Below, in pieces: positions 57,071-64,000 of a DNA stretch of 64,000 nucleotides; positions within the stretch are counted from its first letter, which is position 1, and each line of letters starts with the position of its first letter. Below the pieces are notes generated by a model. The model ran no database searches, had not been told where the DNA came from, and saw only the letters and a program-made list of their open reading frames with translations. The DNA comes from Acidovorax radicis N35 (GTDB taxonomy: Bacteria; Pseudomonadota; Gammaproteobacteria; Burkholderiales; Burkholderiaceae_C): NCBI RefSeq assembly GCF_000204195.1, contig NZ_AFBG01000003.1, positions 1-64,000 of the forward strand. Direction: 5' to 3'. The translations under genes were made by a program, and so were the position numbers.

Positions 57071-57140
57071 GATTAATTGCTCACTAATTGATAGCTGCTA
57101 GCGCTTGATACACAAGCGCTAGCAGCTATTTTTATTGAAT
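57071..57140 (-). repeat. Palindromic repeat copy 9, near-perfect
   Basis: A perfect 17-bp inverted repeat, ATAGCTGCTAGCGCTTG (57091-57107) and its complement (57113-57129), closes on the 5-nt loop ATACA. It is the most symmetrical copy. Its T-rich right flank contains the hydrolase stop codon (57132-57134), and it could also terminate the rnr transcript. Confidence 0.9.
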
Positions 57141-58139
57141 ACTTGCCCTGGAGCCCTTGTGGTCCGGCTGCGCGGGTTGGGCAAGGGGGCTTAAAAAGCG
57201 GGCGTACCGCTGTGCCGTCTCAGCAGGCGCCTCCATCATGGGCAGGTGACCGATGCCGGGCAGTGCTTCGGCATGGGCTTGGGGCAACAGCTTTTGCAGC
57301 GGCAACAGCCCAGAGCGGTCGAACACGCGGTCGCTCTCGCCCCACAGGACCAAGGTGGGATGGTGCTGCAGCTTGCCCAGGTGCTGCTCCAGCAGGTAGC
57401 GGTCTTTCAGCTGCGCGTCCCACAGGCGCGTGTTGGAGGTGGCGTTGCGCAGCGCATCCTGTTCGGACGCGTACAGGATGGGGTGGGGCAGGAAGGGGCG
57501 CTTTTCAAACACCAGGGCCATCATGGCGTCGAAGGCGGCGGCATCGTGGGCCACCAGCGGGCGTTGCCCGGCGTCGATGAGTCGGTCCATGGCGCTCGGT
57601 TGGGGTGACCGGATGCCGTGGGGTGCGCCGATGAAAGCCACGCTGGCCACGCGTTCGGGGTGCTGCAGGGCAAAGAGGGCAGCGATGGTGCCGCCCATCG
57701 AGTTGCCTGCCAGATGCACGTGCGGGAGGCCGAGGGCGTCCAGAAACGCGGCCAGGCGCGTGACGTGGGCGGCGTAGTCGTAGGCCTGGTCGTCGCGCCG
57801 CGTGCTCTCGCCAAAGCCCGGGATATCTGGGGCAATCACCCGGTACTGGCTGGTGAGGGGGCGCGCAAAATCCACCCAATGGTCCTTCTCCGCAAAAATG
57901 CCGTGCAGCAAAACGATGGGCGTGCCGTTGCTGTCGCCCGGTGTAGGGCGTTGGGCTGTGCCGCTGTCGAGGTAGTGGACGGTGTGCATCGCCGCAGAGA
58001 TGGTTTTTTCTTCCATGCCCGACAGGCTGCGGTTGAGGCTGAGCAAGGGCTCCTTGAACAGCGAGGGCGCGCCATAGTAGAGCGCGATGGCGCCCAAGGC
58101 CAAGGTGGCTGCGGCAGAAAAAAAAGCGATGCGTTTCAA
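57132..58139 (-). CDS. Membrane-anchored alpha/beta hydrolase
   Basis: The product is 335 aa from a TTG (58137-58139) with GGAG upstream, which gives a clean N-terminal hydrophobic segment (KRIAFFSAAATLALGAIALY). An ATG at 58196 is an alternative start. Catalytic elements: IVLLHGIFAEKDHW (oxyanion hole), AGNSMGGTIAAL (nucleophile Ser in GNSMGG), an acid near LVLWGESDRVFD, and His in LPGIGHLPMMEAP. It is likely periplasmic or membrane-bound. The substrate is unknown. The last codons and the stop lie in the repeat flank. It is divergent from the AraC gene, about 100 bp away. Confidence 0.85.
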   Translation of the reverse strand: MKRIAFFSAAATLALGAIALYYGAPSLFKEPLLSLNRSLSGMEEKTISAAMHTVHYLDSGTAQRPTPGDSNGTPIVLLHGIFAEKDHWVDFARPLTSQYRVIAPDIPGFGESTRRDDQAYDYAAHVTRLAAFLDALGLPHVHLAGNSMGGTIAALFALQHPERVASVAFIGAPHGIRSPQPSAMDRLIDAGQRPLVAHDAAAFDAMMALVFEKRPFLPHPILYASEQDALRNATSNTRLWDAQLKDRYLLEQHLGKLQHHPTLVLWGESDRVFDRSGLLPLQKLLPQAHAEALPGIGHLPMMEAPAETAQRYARFLSPLAQPAQPDHKGSRASIQ

Positions 58140-58237
58140 GAGCCAGTCTCCAAAAAATGGGTGTTCATTGCCGCTGCGGCGGTACGTGCCGGGCAAGGCT
58201 ATCGAGAACGCGATGACAAAACTTGTAGGTTTGGGCT

Positions 58238-58978
58238 ATGCCAGCACGCAACACACTGACCCTGGGCACTGACAAGGCGCTTTATGTGGGGGAGATCCCG
58301 GCCACGGGCTGGCACTGCCATGCGGCGCCGGTGTTGCTGATGGGCCTGTCAGGCCGGTTTGCCCTGCACTGGGGACTGGGGCAGATGGAGACGTGCCACA
58401 GCGCGCTGGTGGCTGCGGGTGTGGAGCATCTGTTTGACCCCCGCGGCGAAACGGTGGCCCTGGTGTACCTGGAGCCCGATTCGCGCGAGGCGCGCAGCTT
58501 GCTTGGTCCATTCCGGCAACGGGGTGGGGTGGTTCTGGATGTGGCGATTCCTGTCGCGACGCGCAGCGCCATGGAGGGTTATCTGCGCAACTTTGATCTG
58601 TCGGCCCTGTTGCACTGCCCATGCGACGACGAAGGCCCCTTGCTGGACGCACGTGTGGCGCGCAGCTTGCACGCCCTGCGCCATCCCCAGGAGGGGCGGC
58701 TGGCGCGCGCCGGGCTGGCGGCCGGCGTGCAATTGTCGGCCTCGCGTTTCAACCACCTGTTTCGCGCGGAGATGGGGGTGAGCCTGCGCAGTTATCGTGT
58801 GTGGTCGCAGGTGCGGCTGGCCATGGCGGGGCTGGCCGTGAGCCCGCGCCTGACCGATGCGGCGCTGCATGGCGAGTTCTCTGACTCGGCCCATTTCAGC
58901 CGCATGTTCCGGCAGACCTTTGGCATGACGCCATCGAGCGTGCTCAAGCCGCTCAAGGAAGTGACTTTGCTGGCGTAA
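58238..58978 (+). CDS. AraC-family transcriptional regulator
   Basis: The product is 246 aa, shorter than usual. An N-terminal cupin-like half (about residues 1-125) is followed by the helix-turn-helix pair: LARAGLAAGVQLSASRFNHL and LTDAALHGEFSDSAHFSRMF. Being divergent from the membrane-anchored hydrolase gene, that gene is the first candidate target. The effector is unknown. Confidence 0.87.
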   Translation: MPARNTLTLGTDKALYVGEIPATGWHCHAAPVLLMGLSGRFALHWGLGQMETCHSALVAAGVEHLFDPRGETVALVYLEPDSREARSLLGPFRQRGGVVLDVAIPVATRSAMEGYLRNFDLSALLHCPCDDEGPLLDARVARSLHALRHPQEGRLARAGLAAGVQLSASRFNHLFRAEMGVSLRSYRVWSQVRLAMAGLAVSPRLTDAALHGEFSDSAHFSRMFRQTFGMTPSSVLKPLKEVTLLA

Positions 58979-59059
58979 GGTTCAGCGTAGTGCTGGGGGC
59001 GGTGCTGCGCCGTCTGCTGCAGAGCCGGTGACGCGCATTGACACCTGCGCCTGCGCCGG

Positions 59060-60622
59060 TCATCCGCCCACGCCCCGCGCCAGCGCACTGGCGGTGAGCG
59101 CCTGGCCCGTTGGCCATGCATCGGCCGCCTGGCCATGTTGGTACACCGCCTCGCTGGCTGCGCGCAAGGCGCTGGCGCCTGCTGCCAGGTGGGCGCCCAC
59201 GATGCCTGCCAGCACATCGCCCGTGCCGGCCGTGGCCAGCCGTGCGTTGCCCGTGGGGTTGATGGCAGGAACGCGGTCGGGCGCGGCAATCACGGTGCCC
59301 GAGCCCTTGAGCACGGCCACGCAATTGAACTGGTCCGCCAGTTGCTGTGCAGCGCCCAGCCGGTTGGCCTGGACTTCGGCGGTGGTCAGGCCCAGCAGGC
59401 GGGCGGCCTCCAGCGGGTGGGGCGTCAGCACCGTGGGTTGCCCGTGCTGGCCGCGCGCCACCACCAGCGCGTGCAGCGCGGCCTGGGTGGCAATGGTGTT
59501 GAGCGCATCGGCATCCAGCACCAGGCGGGCCGCGCGGGTGATGACCTCGGGCAGCACGCGTGCGATGGCCTGGCCGCCGCCACAGCCGCAGACCACCGTG
59601 AGTTGCTCCAGCGCCAGGGCGTCGAAGTGGCGCAGCATCAGCTCGGGCTGCTGCGGGTCCAGTTGCAGATGCCCGTTGTCGAGCAAGGCCACCAGCACCC
59701 GTCCCGCGCCGCCGTGCAGGGCGGCCGATGCGGCCAGCAGGGCCGCACCGGCCATGCCCAGGCCGCGCTCGGCCAGCCCCTCACCGCCCACCACGGCCAC
59801 GTCACCGTAGCTGCCCTTGTGGCTGGCGTGGGGGCGGGGGGCGGCCAGCGCCGGGCCGGAGAGCCAGGCGTTGGGCGGCTCATGCCCTGGCGCCACGCCC
59901 AGGTCGTCCAGCCACACCTGGCCCGCGGCATCGCGCCCGGCGGCGGTGAACAGGCCGGGCTTGAGGCTGAGCAGGCTCAGCGTGTGGTGCGCCGGGCGCG
60001 GGTGGTGGTTGTGGGGGGCTGCGGTGGCGGGGGCAAAGCCCGGTGCGAATTGGCCGGTGTCGGCATCCAGCCCGCTCGGGAGGTCCACGGCGAGCACGGG
60101 GGCTGCGCTGTGCTGCAGCGCGTGCAGGCAGGCTTGCAGCTGTGCATGGGGTGTCCGGGCGGTTGTGCTGGGTGCAGAAGAAATGCCGATACCCAGCAAG
60201 GCATCGATACACAGGTCGGACGCTGTCAGGTTGGCAGGGGCGGTGAGGGCCCACAACACGCCTGCATCCCGTGCGCGCTGCCACGAAGCCTTGGCATCCA
60301 CCGGGGCCGTGTCGGGCTGGCCCAGCCAGGTCACCACCACCTGGCGGCCGCTGCGCTGCAGGTGCATCGCAGCCTCCAGTCCATCACCGCCGTTGTTGCC
60401 AGGGCCACAGGCAATCCACACCGTGCGTGCGTGGGGCGCCAACGCCTGGGCCAGCTGCGCCACGGCCAGGCCCGCGCGTTGCATCAGGGTGTGCGGTGGC
60501 AGGGTGGCCGTTGCGGCCCGCTCCATGCGGCGCGTGGCGGCGGTGTTGAACAGGGCGTGGGGCTCGTGGGCAGTGATGCGGTGCATGGGGAGATGCGCTG
60601 CATAGGGCAGGGCGCCCGCCAT
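59060..60622 (-). CDS. nnrD: Bifunctional NAD(P)HX epimerase/dehydratase
   Basis: The product is 520 aa (an ATG at 60586 would give a shorter form). The N-terminal epimerase half (about residues 13-230, YjeF_N) has CGPGNNGGDGLEAAMHL; the C-terminal ADP-dependent dehydratase half (about 245-510) has the ribokinase-like ATAGTGDVLAGIVGAHLA. Together they repair hydrated NADH and NADPH. It is a metabolite-repair housekeeping enzyme. It is downstream of the DadA-like gene, same direction, 39 bp apart. Confidence 0.93.
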   Translation of the reverse strand: MAGALPYAAHLPMHRITAHEPHALFNTAATRRMERAATATLPPHTLMQRAGLAVAQLAQALAPHARTVWIACGPGNNGGDGLEAAMHLQRSGRQVVVTWLGQPDTAPVDAKASWQRARDAGVLWALTAPANLTASDLCIDALLGIGISSAPSTTARTPHAQLQACLHALQHSAAPVLAVDLPSGLDADTGQFAPGFAPATAAPHNHHPRPAHHTLSLLSLKPGLFTAAGRDAAGQVWLDDLGVAPGHEPPNAWLSGPALAAPRPHASHKGSYGDVAVVGGEGLAERGLGMAGAALLAASAALHGGAGRVLVALLDNGHLQLDPQQPELMLRHFDALALEQLTVVCGCGGGQAIARVLPEVITRAARLVLDADALNTIATQAALHALVVARGQHGQPTVLTPHPLEAARLLGLTTAEVQANRLGAAQQLADQFNCVAVLKGSGTVIAAPDRVPAINPTGNARLATAGTGDVLAGIVGAHLAAGASALRAASEAVYQHGQAADAWPTGQALTASALARGVGG

Positions 60623-60661
60623 TGTGCGCCGCAGCCCGGTGCGGTGAAAGCGCAGACTGGC

Positions 60662-61894
60662 TCAGAACCGCCGCATGCCCAATCCGTCCAGCGATACCTC
60701 GGGCTCGCGCTGGGCGATCAGGTCCGCCACGGCCCGGGCGCTGCCGCAGGCCAGGGCCCAGCCGCCCGCGCCGTGGCCGGTGTTGAGCCACAGGCCCGGC
60801 ACGCCGCTGGCGCCCACCACGGGGGCTCCATCGGGCAGCAGGGGGCGTGCGCCGCGCCAGATCTGCACGCCCGACGAAAGCTGCGCGCCGCCTGGAAACC
60901 AGTCGTTGAGCGTGCGGTACAGGCGCTGCAAGGTGGCTGTGTGGTGCTCGGCATCGGCGCCCGCCAGTTCGGCGCCCCCGGCAATGCGCACACGCTGCCC
61001 CAGGCGGGTGATGGAGATCTGCTGGGACGCGTCCACCACGCTGGCAAGAGGGGCATGCGTGGATTCGCGCAGCGGGGCGCTGACCGAGTAGCCATAGACC
61101 GCCGCCATGGGCAAGCGCAGGCCCAGGGGGGGCATCAGTGCAGCCGATGCCATGCCGGCGCACAGCACCACGGCATCAAAGCGGTGTACGTCCGCTTCGC
61201 CCTGCACTGCCACGCCGGTGGGGCTGCTGCTGATGCGATCCACGCGGGTGTTGAACACAAAGTGCACGCCCGACCCCTGGGTGCCCTGGCGCAGCAATTG
61301 TGCAAACAGGCGGCAGTTGCCTGCGCTGGCGTCGGGCAGGTGAATGGCGCCTGCCAGCGGTGCCTCGGGCGAAAGGCCGGGTTCGATCTGGCGCGCCGCC
61401 TGGGCGTCGATTTCGCGCAGGGCCACGCCGCAGTCGCGCAGCACCTGCAGCGCAGGCTGGATCTGTGTGCGCTCTTGCTCGGTGCGCAGCAGCACGAGCC
61501 GTCCTGCGCAGGCTTCAAAGTCAAGTTCGTGCTGGCTGGCAATGGCCTGGAGGCGGGCCTGGCTGTATTGGGCCAGGCGTTCCAGCGTGGCCGCCGGGGC
61601 GCTGTGGGCGCGTGTGGCATTGCGCCAGCGCCGCAGCCACGTCCAGTTGGCGCGGTTCAGCCCTCCAGCCAGCCGCACGGTGGCGTGGGGGCCTAGCAGT
61701 CTCAAGGCATGGCCAAACCCGGGCACAGACCAGGGGCTGAGCAGGTGGGGGGCCAGGAGGCCTGCGGTGGCGAAGCTCGCTTCTTCGGCGGCTGCGCTGC
61801 GTTGTTCAAAAACGGAGACTTCGTGGCCGTCGCTGGCCAGCTCGTATGCGGTGGTGACGCCGATGATGCCGGCGCCCACGATGGCAATCTTCAT
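60662..61894 (-). CDS. FAD-dependent D-amino-acid dehydrogenase-like oxidoreductase
   Basis: The product is 410 aa. The N-terminal dinucleotide fold is MKIAIVGAGIIGVTTAYELA with acid at VSVFEQRSAAAEEAS; FAD-contact regions include ATAGLLAPHLLSPW and the C-terminal LWLNTGHGAGGWALACG. It is of the DAO family and most like DadA, which oxidises D-amino acids. Related ThiO or other glycine oxidases cannot be fully excluded. Repeat copy 10 lies just upstream; no clear Shine-Dalgarno is visible. Confidence 0.85.
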   Translation of the reverse strand: MKIAIVGAGIIGVTTAYELASDGHEVSVFEQRSAAAEEASFATAGLLAPHLLSPWSVPGFGHALRLLGPHATVRLAGGLNRANWTWLRRWRNATRAHSAPAATLERLAQYSQARLQAIASQHELDFEACAGRLVLLRTEQERTQIQPALQVLRDCGVALREIDAQAARQIEPGLSPEAPLAGAIHLPDASAGNCRLFAQLLRQGTQGSGVHFVFNTRVDRISSSPTGVAVQGEADVHRFDAVVLCAGMASAALMPPLGLRLPMAAVYGYSVSAPLRESTHAPLASVVDASQQISITRLGQRVRIAGGAELAGADAEHHTATLQRLYRTLNDWFPGGAQLSSGVQIWRGARPLLPDGAPVVGASGVPGLWLNTGHGAGGWALACGSARAVADLIAQREPEVSLDGLGMRRF

Positions 61895-61901
61895 GAATTT
61901 G

Positions 61902-61962
61902 ATGGTTTTTGGCGTCTAGCGCTTGATGAACAAGCGCTGGTAGCTATTGTTTTTGTAGTAAT
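61902..61962 (+). repeat. Palindromic repeat copy 10, overlapping the amidase 3' end
   Basis: TTTTTGGCGTCTAGCGCTTG, ATGAACAAGCGCTGGTAGCT, then ATTGTTTTTGTAGTAATTGC. On the minus strand its tail encodes the last amino acids (LLQKQ) and the stop codon of the amidase. Confidence 0.88.
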
Positions 61963-63302
61963 TGCTCGATCTGCAGGCCTGCATTGAGCACCGTGTCATC
62001 CCGCAGGGCCCCGTGCCAGACCATCAGGCCGACCGGGAGTTCCCCTTGCACGTGGCAGGGCAGGGACAGCGCGCAGCCGTCCAGCAGGTTGACCACGCTG
62101 GTGTTGCGCAGCAGCAGGTTGTTGACGCGGAAGAATTCGGCGTCGCGTGCGGTGTCTTGCGCTGTGTCCACCCCATCGGCCGGTGCCACGTTGGCAATGA
62201 GCGGGGCCACGATGGGCACGGTGGGGGACAGCAGGGCGTCATAGCCCTCCATGTTGGCGAGCATGCGTGCGATCCATTGCTGGCGCGCCTGGAGCAGATC
62301 GATGTATTCCCAGGCCATCAGGGTGGCGCCTTTTTCAATGCGCATGCGCACCCGGGGGTCGTAGCGGTCGCTTGCGCGCTGCAGCAGCTCGCGGTGCCAG
62401 GCGTAGGCTTCGGGGGCTGCAAAGCCGTAGGCCGGCTGCTCCAGCACAGCGGGCAGGGCAATGGTGTCGATCTGGGCGCCGGCCTGGCGCAAGGCATCCA
62501 CGCTGCGTTCGAACGCGCGGGCCACGGTGGCGTCCAGCGCCTCCAGAAACAGCGTGGAGGGAACCGCGAACCGGTACTGCGACAGCGGTGCCGGACTGCG
62601 CGTGACGCGCCGGGCGGCCAGCACCTCGTGCACCACGATGGCGTCGCGCACCGTGCGTGTCATGGCACAAGCGGTGTCGAGGGTGGTAGACAGCGGCACG
62701 GCGCTGGCCGTGGGCACCAGGCGGGCGGTGTTCTTGAAGCCCACGATGCCGTTGAGCGCCGCTGGGATGCGGATGGACCCCCCCGTGTCAGACCCCAGTC
62801 CTATGAAAGCGGCCCCGGTAGCCACTGAAACCCCGGCGCCGGAGGAAGACCCTCCAGGCACGCGGGGTGCGCCGGGCAGGGCGCCAAAGCGGGCGTCCCA
62901 GGCGGCAGGTGTGCCGAAGTGAGGGTTGACGCCCACCCCGGAGAAGGCGAACTCCACCATGTTCGTGCGGCCGATGAGGCTGGCGCCTGCCGCGCGCAGC
63001 CGGGCCACAGCGGGGCAGTCGGCAACTGCTGCGGGAGCCCCTGACAGGGCGGTGGAGCCCGCTGGGGTGGGTTGTCCGGCAATGTCAAACAGGTCTTTGA
63101 CCGATACCGCTAGCCCAGCCAGTGGCAGGTGGGCCAGACCGGGTTGCACCGCTGTGGTGCGCGCCGCGTCAAACAGCGTGCGCACGAAGCTGTGGGTATT
63201 GGCGGGAGCCTGGGCTGCTTCGATGCAGCGTTCCAGCTCGGCCACTGCGGTGGTGGTGCCGTCCCGCAGTTGGTCGCGGACGGCGGTCAGGTCAGGGTGC
63301 AT
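61944..63302 (-). CDS. Amidase signature family hydrolase
   Basis: The product is 452 aa from the ATG encoding MHPDLTAVRDQL. The Ser-cisSer-Lys triad is visible: Lys in AVSVKDLFDIAG, and the two Ser in PGGSSSGAGVSVATG and SDTGGSIRIPAALNG. These enzymes hydrolyse amides, and some are GatA-like or indole-acetamide hydrolases. No GatB/GatC lies nearby, so it is not the tRNA amidotransferase. The C-terminal residues and stop come from repeat copy 10. The start lies within the promoter region of rpsB on the other strand. Confidence 0.9.
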   Translation of the reverse strand: MHPDLTAVRDQLRDGTTTAVAELERCIEAAQAPANTHSFVRTLFDAARTTAVQPGLAHLPLAGLAVSVKDLFDIAGQPTPAGSTALSGAPAAVADCPAVARLRAAGASLIGRTNMVEFAFSGVGVNPHFGTPAAWDARFGALPGAPRVPGGSSSGAGVSVATGAAFIGLGSDTGGSIRIPAALNGIVGFKNTARLVPTASAVPLSTTLDTACAMTRTVRDAIVVHEVLAARRVTRSPAPLSQYRFAVPSTLFLEALDATVARAFERSVDALRQAGAQIDTIALPAVLEQPAYGFAAPEAYAWHRELLQRASDRYDPRVRMRIEKGATLMAWEYIDLLQARQQWIARMLANMEGYDALLSPTVPIVAPLIANVAPADGVDTAQDTARDAEFFRVNNLLLRNTSVVNLLDGCALSLPCHVQGELPVGLMVWHGALRDDTVLNAGLQIEQLLQKQ

Positions 63303-63310
63303 GGGTGTGC

Positions 63311-63496
63311 TAGAATCCTTGGGTTTTGCTGGGTGCTGTGGCGCAAGCAGTGTGTGCACCGTGCATGCATCGTGAGTGTGGCAGCTGCGGCAAGACCAAT
63401 CGCAAACCAGCCCTGTCAAGGTGTTGTGGCGTTCGTGAAGATCACGGCGCTGCAAATATTGGGGCTGATTTTAGACCTAACCTTTGGAGTATTTTT
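63311..63496 (+). promoter_or_regulatory. rpsB promoter and leader
   Basis: TGCTAGAAT at 63308-63316 is an extended -10 element (TGn-TAGAAT), sited 9 bp beyond the divergent amidase start codon. It gives a leader of about 175 nt before rpsB, long enough for the S2-dependent autoregulation known in other bacteria. TTTGGAG about 6 bp before the ATG is the ribosome binding site. The leader fold has not been worked out. Confidence 0.5.
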
Positions 63497-64000
63497 ATGT
63501 CCGTTACCATGCGCGAAATGCTGGAAGCCGGTGTCCACTTCGGTCACCAAACCCGCTTCTGGAACCCCAAGATGGCCCCTTACATCTTCGGCCATCGCAA
63601 CAAGATTCACATCATCAACCTGGAAAAGTCGCTGCCACTGTTCCAGGAAGCCCAAAAGTTCGCCAAGCAACTGGCTGCCAACCGCGGCACGATCCTGATG
63701 GTCGGCACGAAGCGCCAAGCCCGTGAAATCCTGTCCACCGAAGCCCTGCGCGCTGGCGTGCCTTTCGTGGACCAACGCTGGTTGGGCGGCATGCTGACCA
63801 ACTTCAAGACGGTCAAGACCTCGATCAAGCGCCTCAAGGACATGAAGGCCCAGCAAGAAGCTGGTCTGGACAGCCTGAGCAAGAAGGAGCAACTGACGTT
63901 CTCCCGCGAAATCGAAAAGCTCGAAAAGGACATCGGCGGCATCCAGGACATGACTGCACTGCCCGACGCCATCTTCGTCATCGACGTGGGCTTCCACAAG
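63497..64000 (+). CDS. rpsB: Ribosomal protein S2 (5' part; gene continues past the window)
   Basis: 168 residues of S2 are visible. The start [20 protein letters not shown] matches the family, with [20 protein letters not shown] and [18 protein letters not shown] following. S2 is a small-subunit protein that binds 16S rRNA late in assembly. In betaproteobacteria rpsB usually heads rpsB-tsf-pyrH-frr, so tsf is expected just outside the window. Truncated at the window edge, not broken. Confidence 0.97.
   Translation, partial: MSVTMREMLEAGVHFGHQTRFWNPKMAPYIFGHRNKIHIINLEKSLPLFQEAQKFAKQLAANRGTILMVGTKRQAREILSTEALRAGVPFVDQRWLGGMLTNFKTVKTSIKRLKDMKAQQEAGLDSLSKKEQLTFSREIEKLEKDIGGIQDMTALPDAIFVIDVGFHK

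Overview
The window is high-GC proteobacterial chromosome with short intergenic gaps. It is most like a Comamonadaceae betaproteobacterium, probably Acidovorax or a close relative. The glnA-glnL-glnG cluster, the thyA/folA pairing, the glyA-nrdR pair behind a ZTP riboswitch, the rpsB context and a family of short palindromic repeats all fit that group. No phage, plasmid, transposase, integrase or CRISPR array was seen. The species call is inference from gene content and motif style, because no database search could be run.

Layout, left to right. Positions 1-526 are the end of an rRNA operon (23S 3' end, 5S, terminator). Positions 566-6261 carry rsuA, a YVTN beta-propeller protein, a polysaccharide deacetylase, a sterol desaturase-type hydroxylase, an EI24 membrane protein and a molybdopterin-binding protein. 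Positions 6280-11658 are the nitrogen-regulation block: an NtrC operator and sigma-54 promoter, glnA, a small secreted protein, glnL (ntrB) and glnG (ntrC). A nested palindromic element lies between the last two. Positions 11849-15905 hold a DUF2383-type stress protein and a leftward xth-folA-DUF4337-thyA group. Positions 16025-20877 hold a lipoprotein and a FecA/FecI/FecR-like iron-signalling set with a Fur box. Positions 21179-31317 are a polyol (mannitol/sorbitol/arabitol) utilisation cluster: ABC transporter, two dehydrogenases, an AraC regulator, xylulokinase and a PfkB sugar kinase, in the same order as the Pseudomonas mtl genes. Positions 31390-47314 are mixed housekeeping and accessory genes: two acetyltransferases, a FAD-linked 2-hydroxyacid dehydrogenase, YihY, DUF962, DUF418, a hydrolase, metY, a CBS protein, a GGDEF-EAL protein, aroC, a 5'-nucleotidase and an EamA exporter. 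Positions 47607-57011 contain nrdR-glyA with its ZTP riboswitch, a lytic transglycosylase, a candidate structured RNA, a DUF349 protein, two identical tRNA-Leu(CAG) genes and rnr. Positions 57132-64000 contain a hydrolase, an AraC regulator, nnrE/nnrD, a DadA-like oxidase, an amidase and the start of rpsB.

The most distinctive feature is one family of roughly 55-65 bp repeats, at least ten copies, built around GCGCTT-N(5-7)-AAGCGC followed by TAGCAGCTAT and an A/T-rich tail. Several copies do more than sit between genes. One encodes the hydrophobic core and cleavage site of a signal peptide, one supplies the Shine-Dalgarno sequence of xth, and others supply stop codons and C-terminal residues. 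Two further, unrelated palindromic elements begin on the stop codon of the upstream gene inside operons (glnL/glnG and the polyol ABC transporter), where they could set differential expression.
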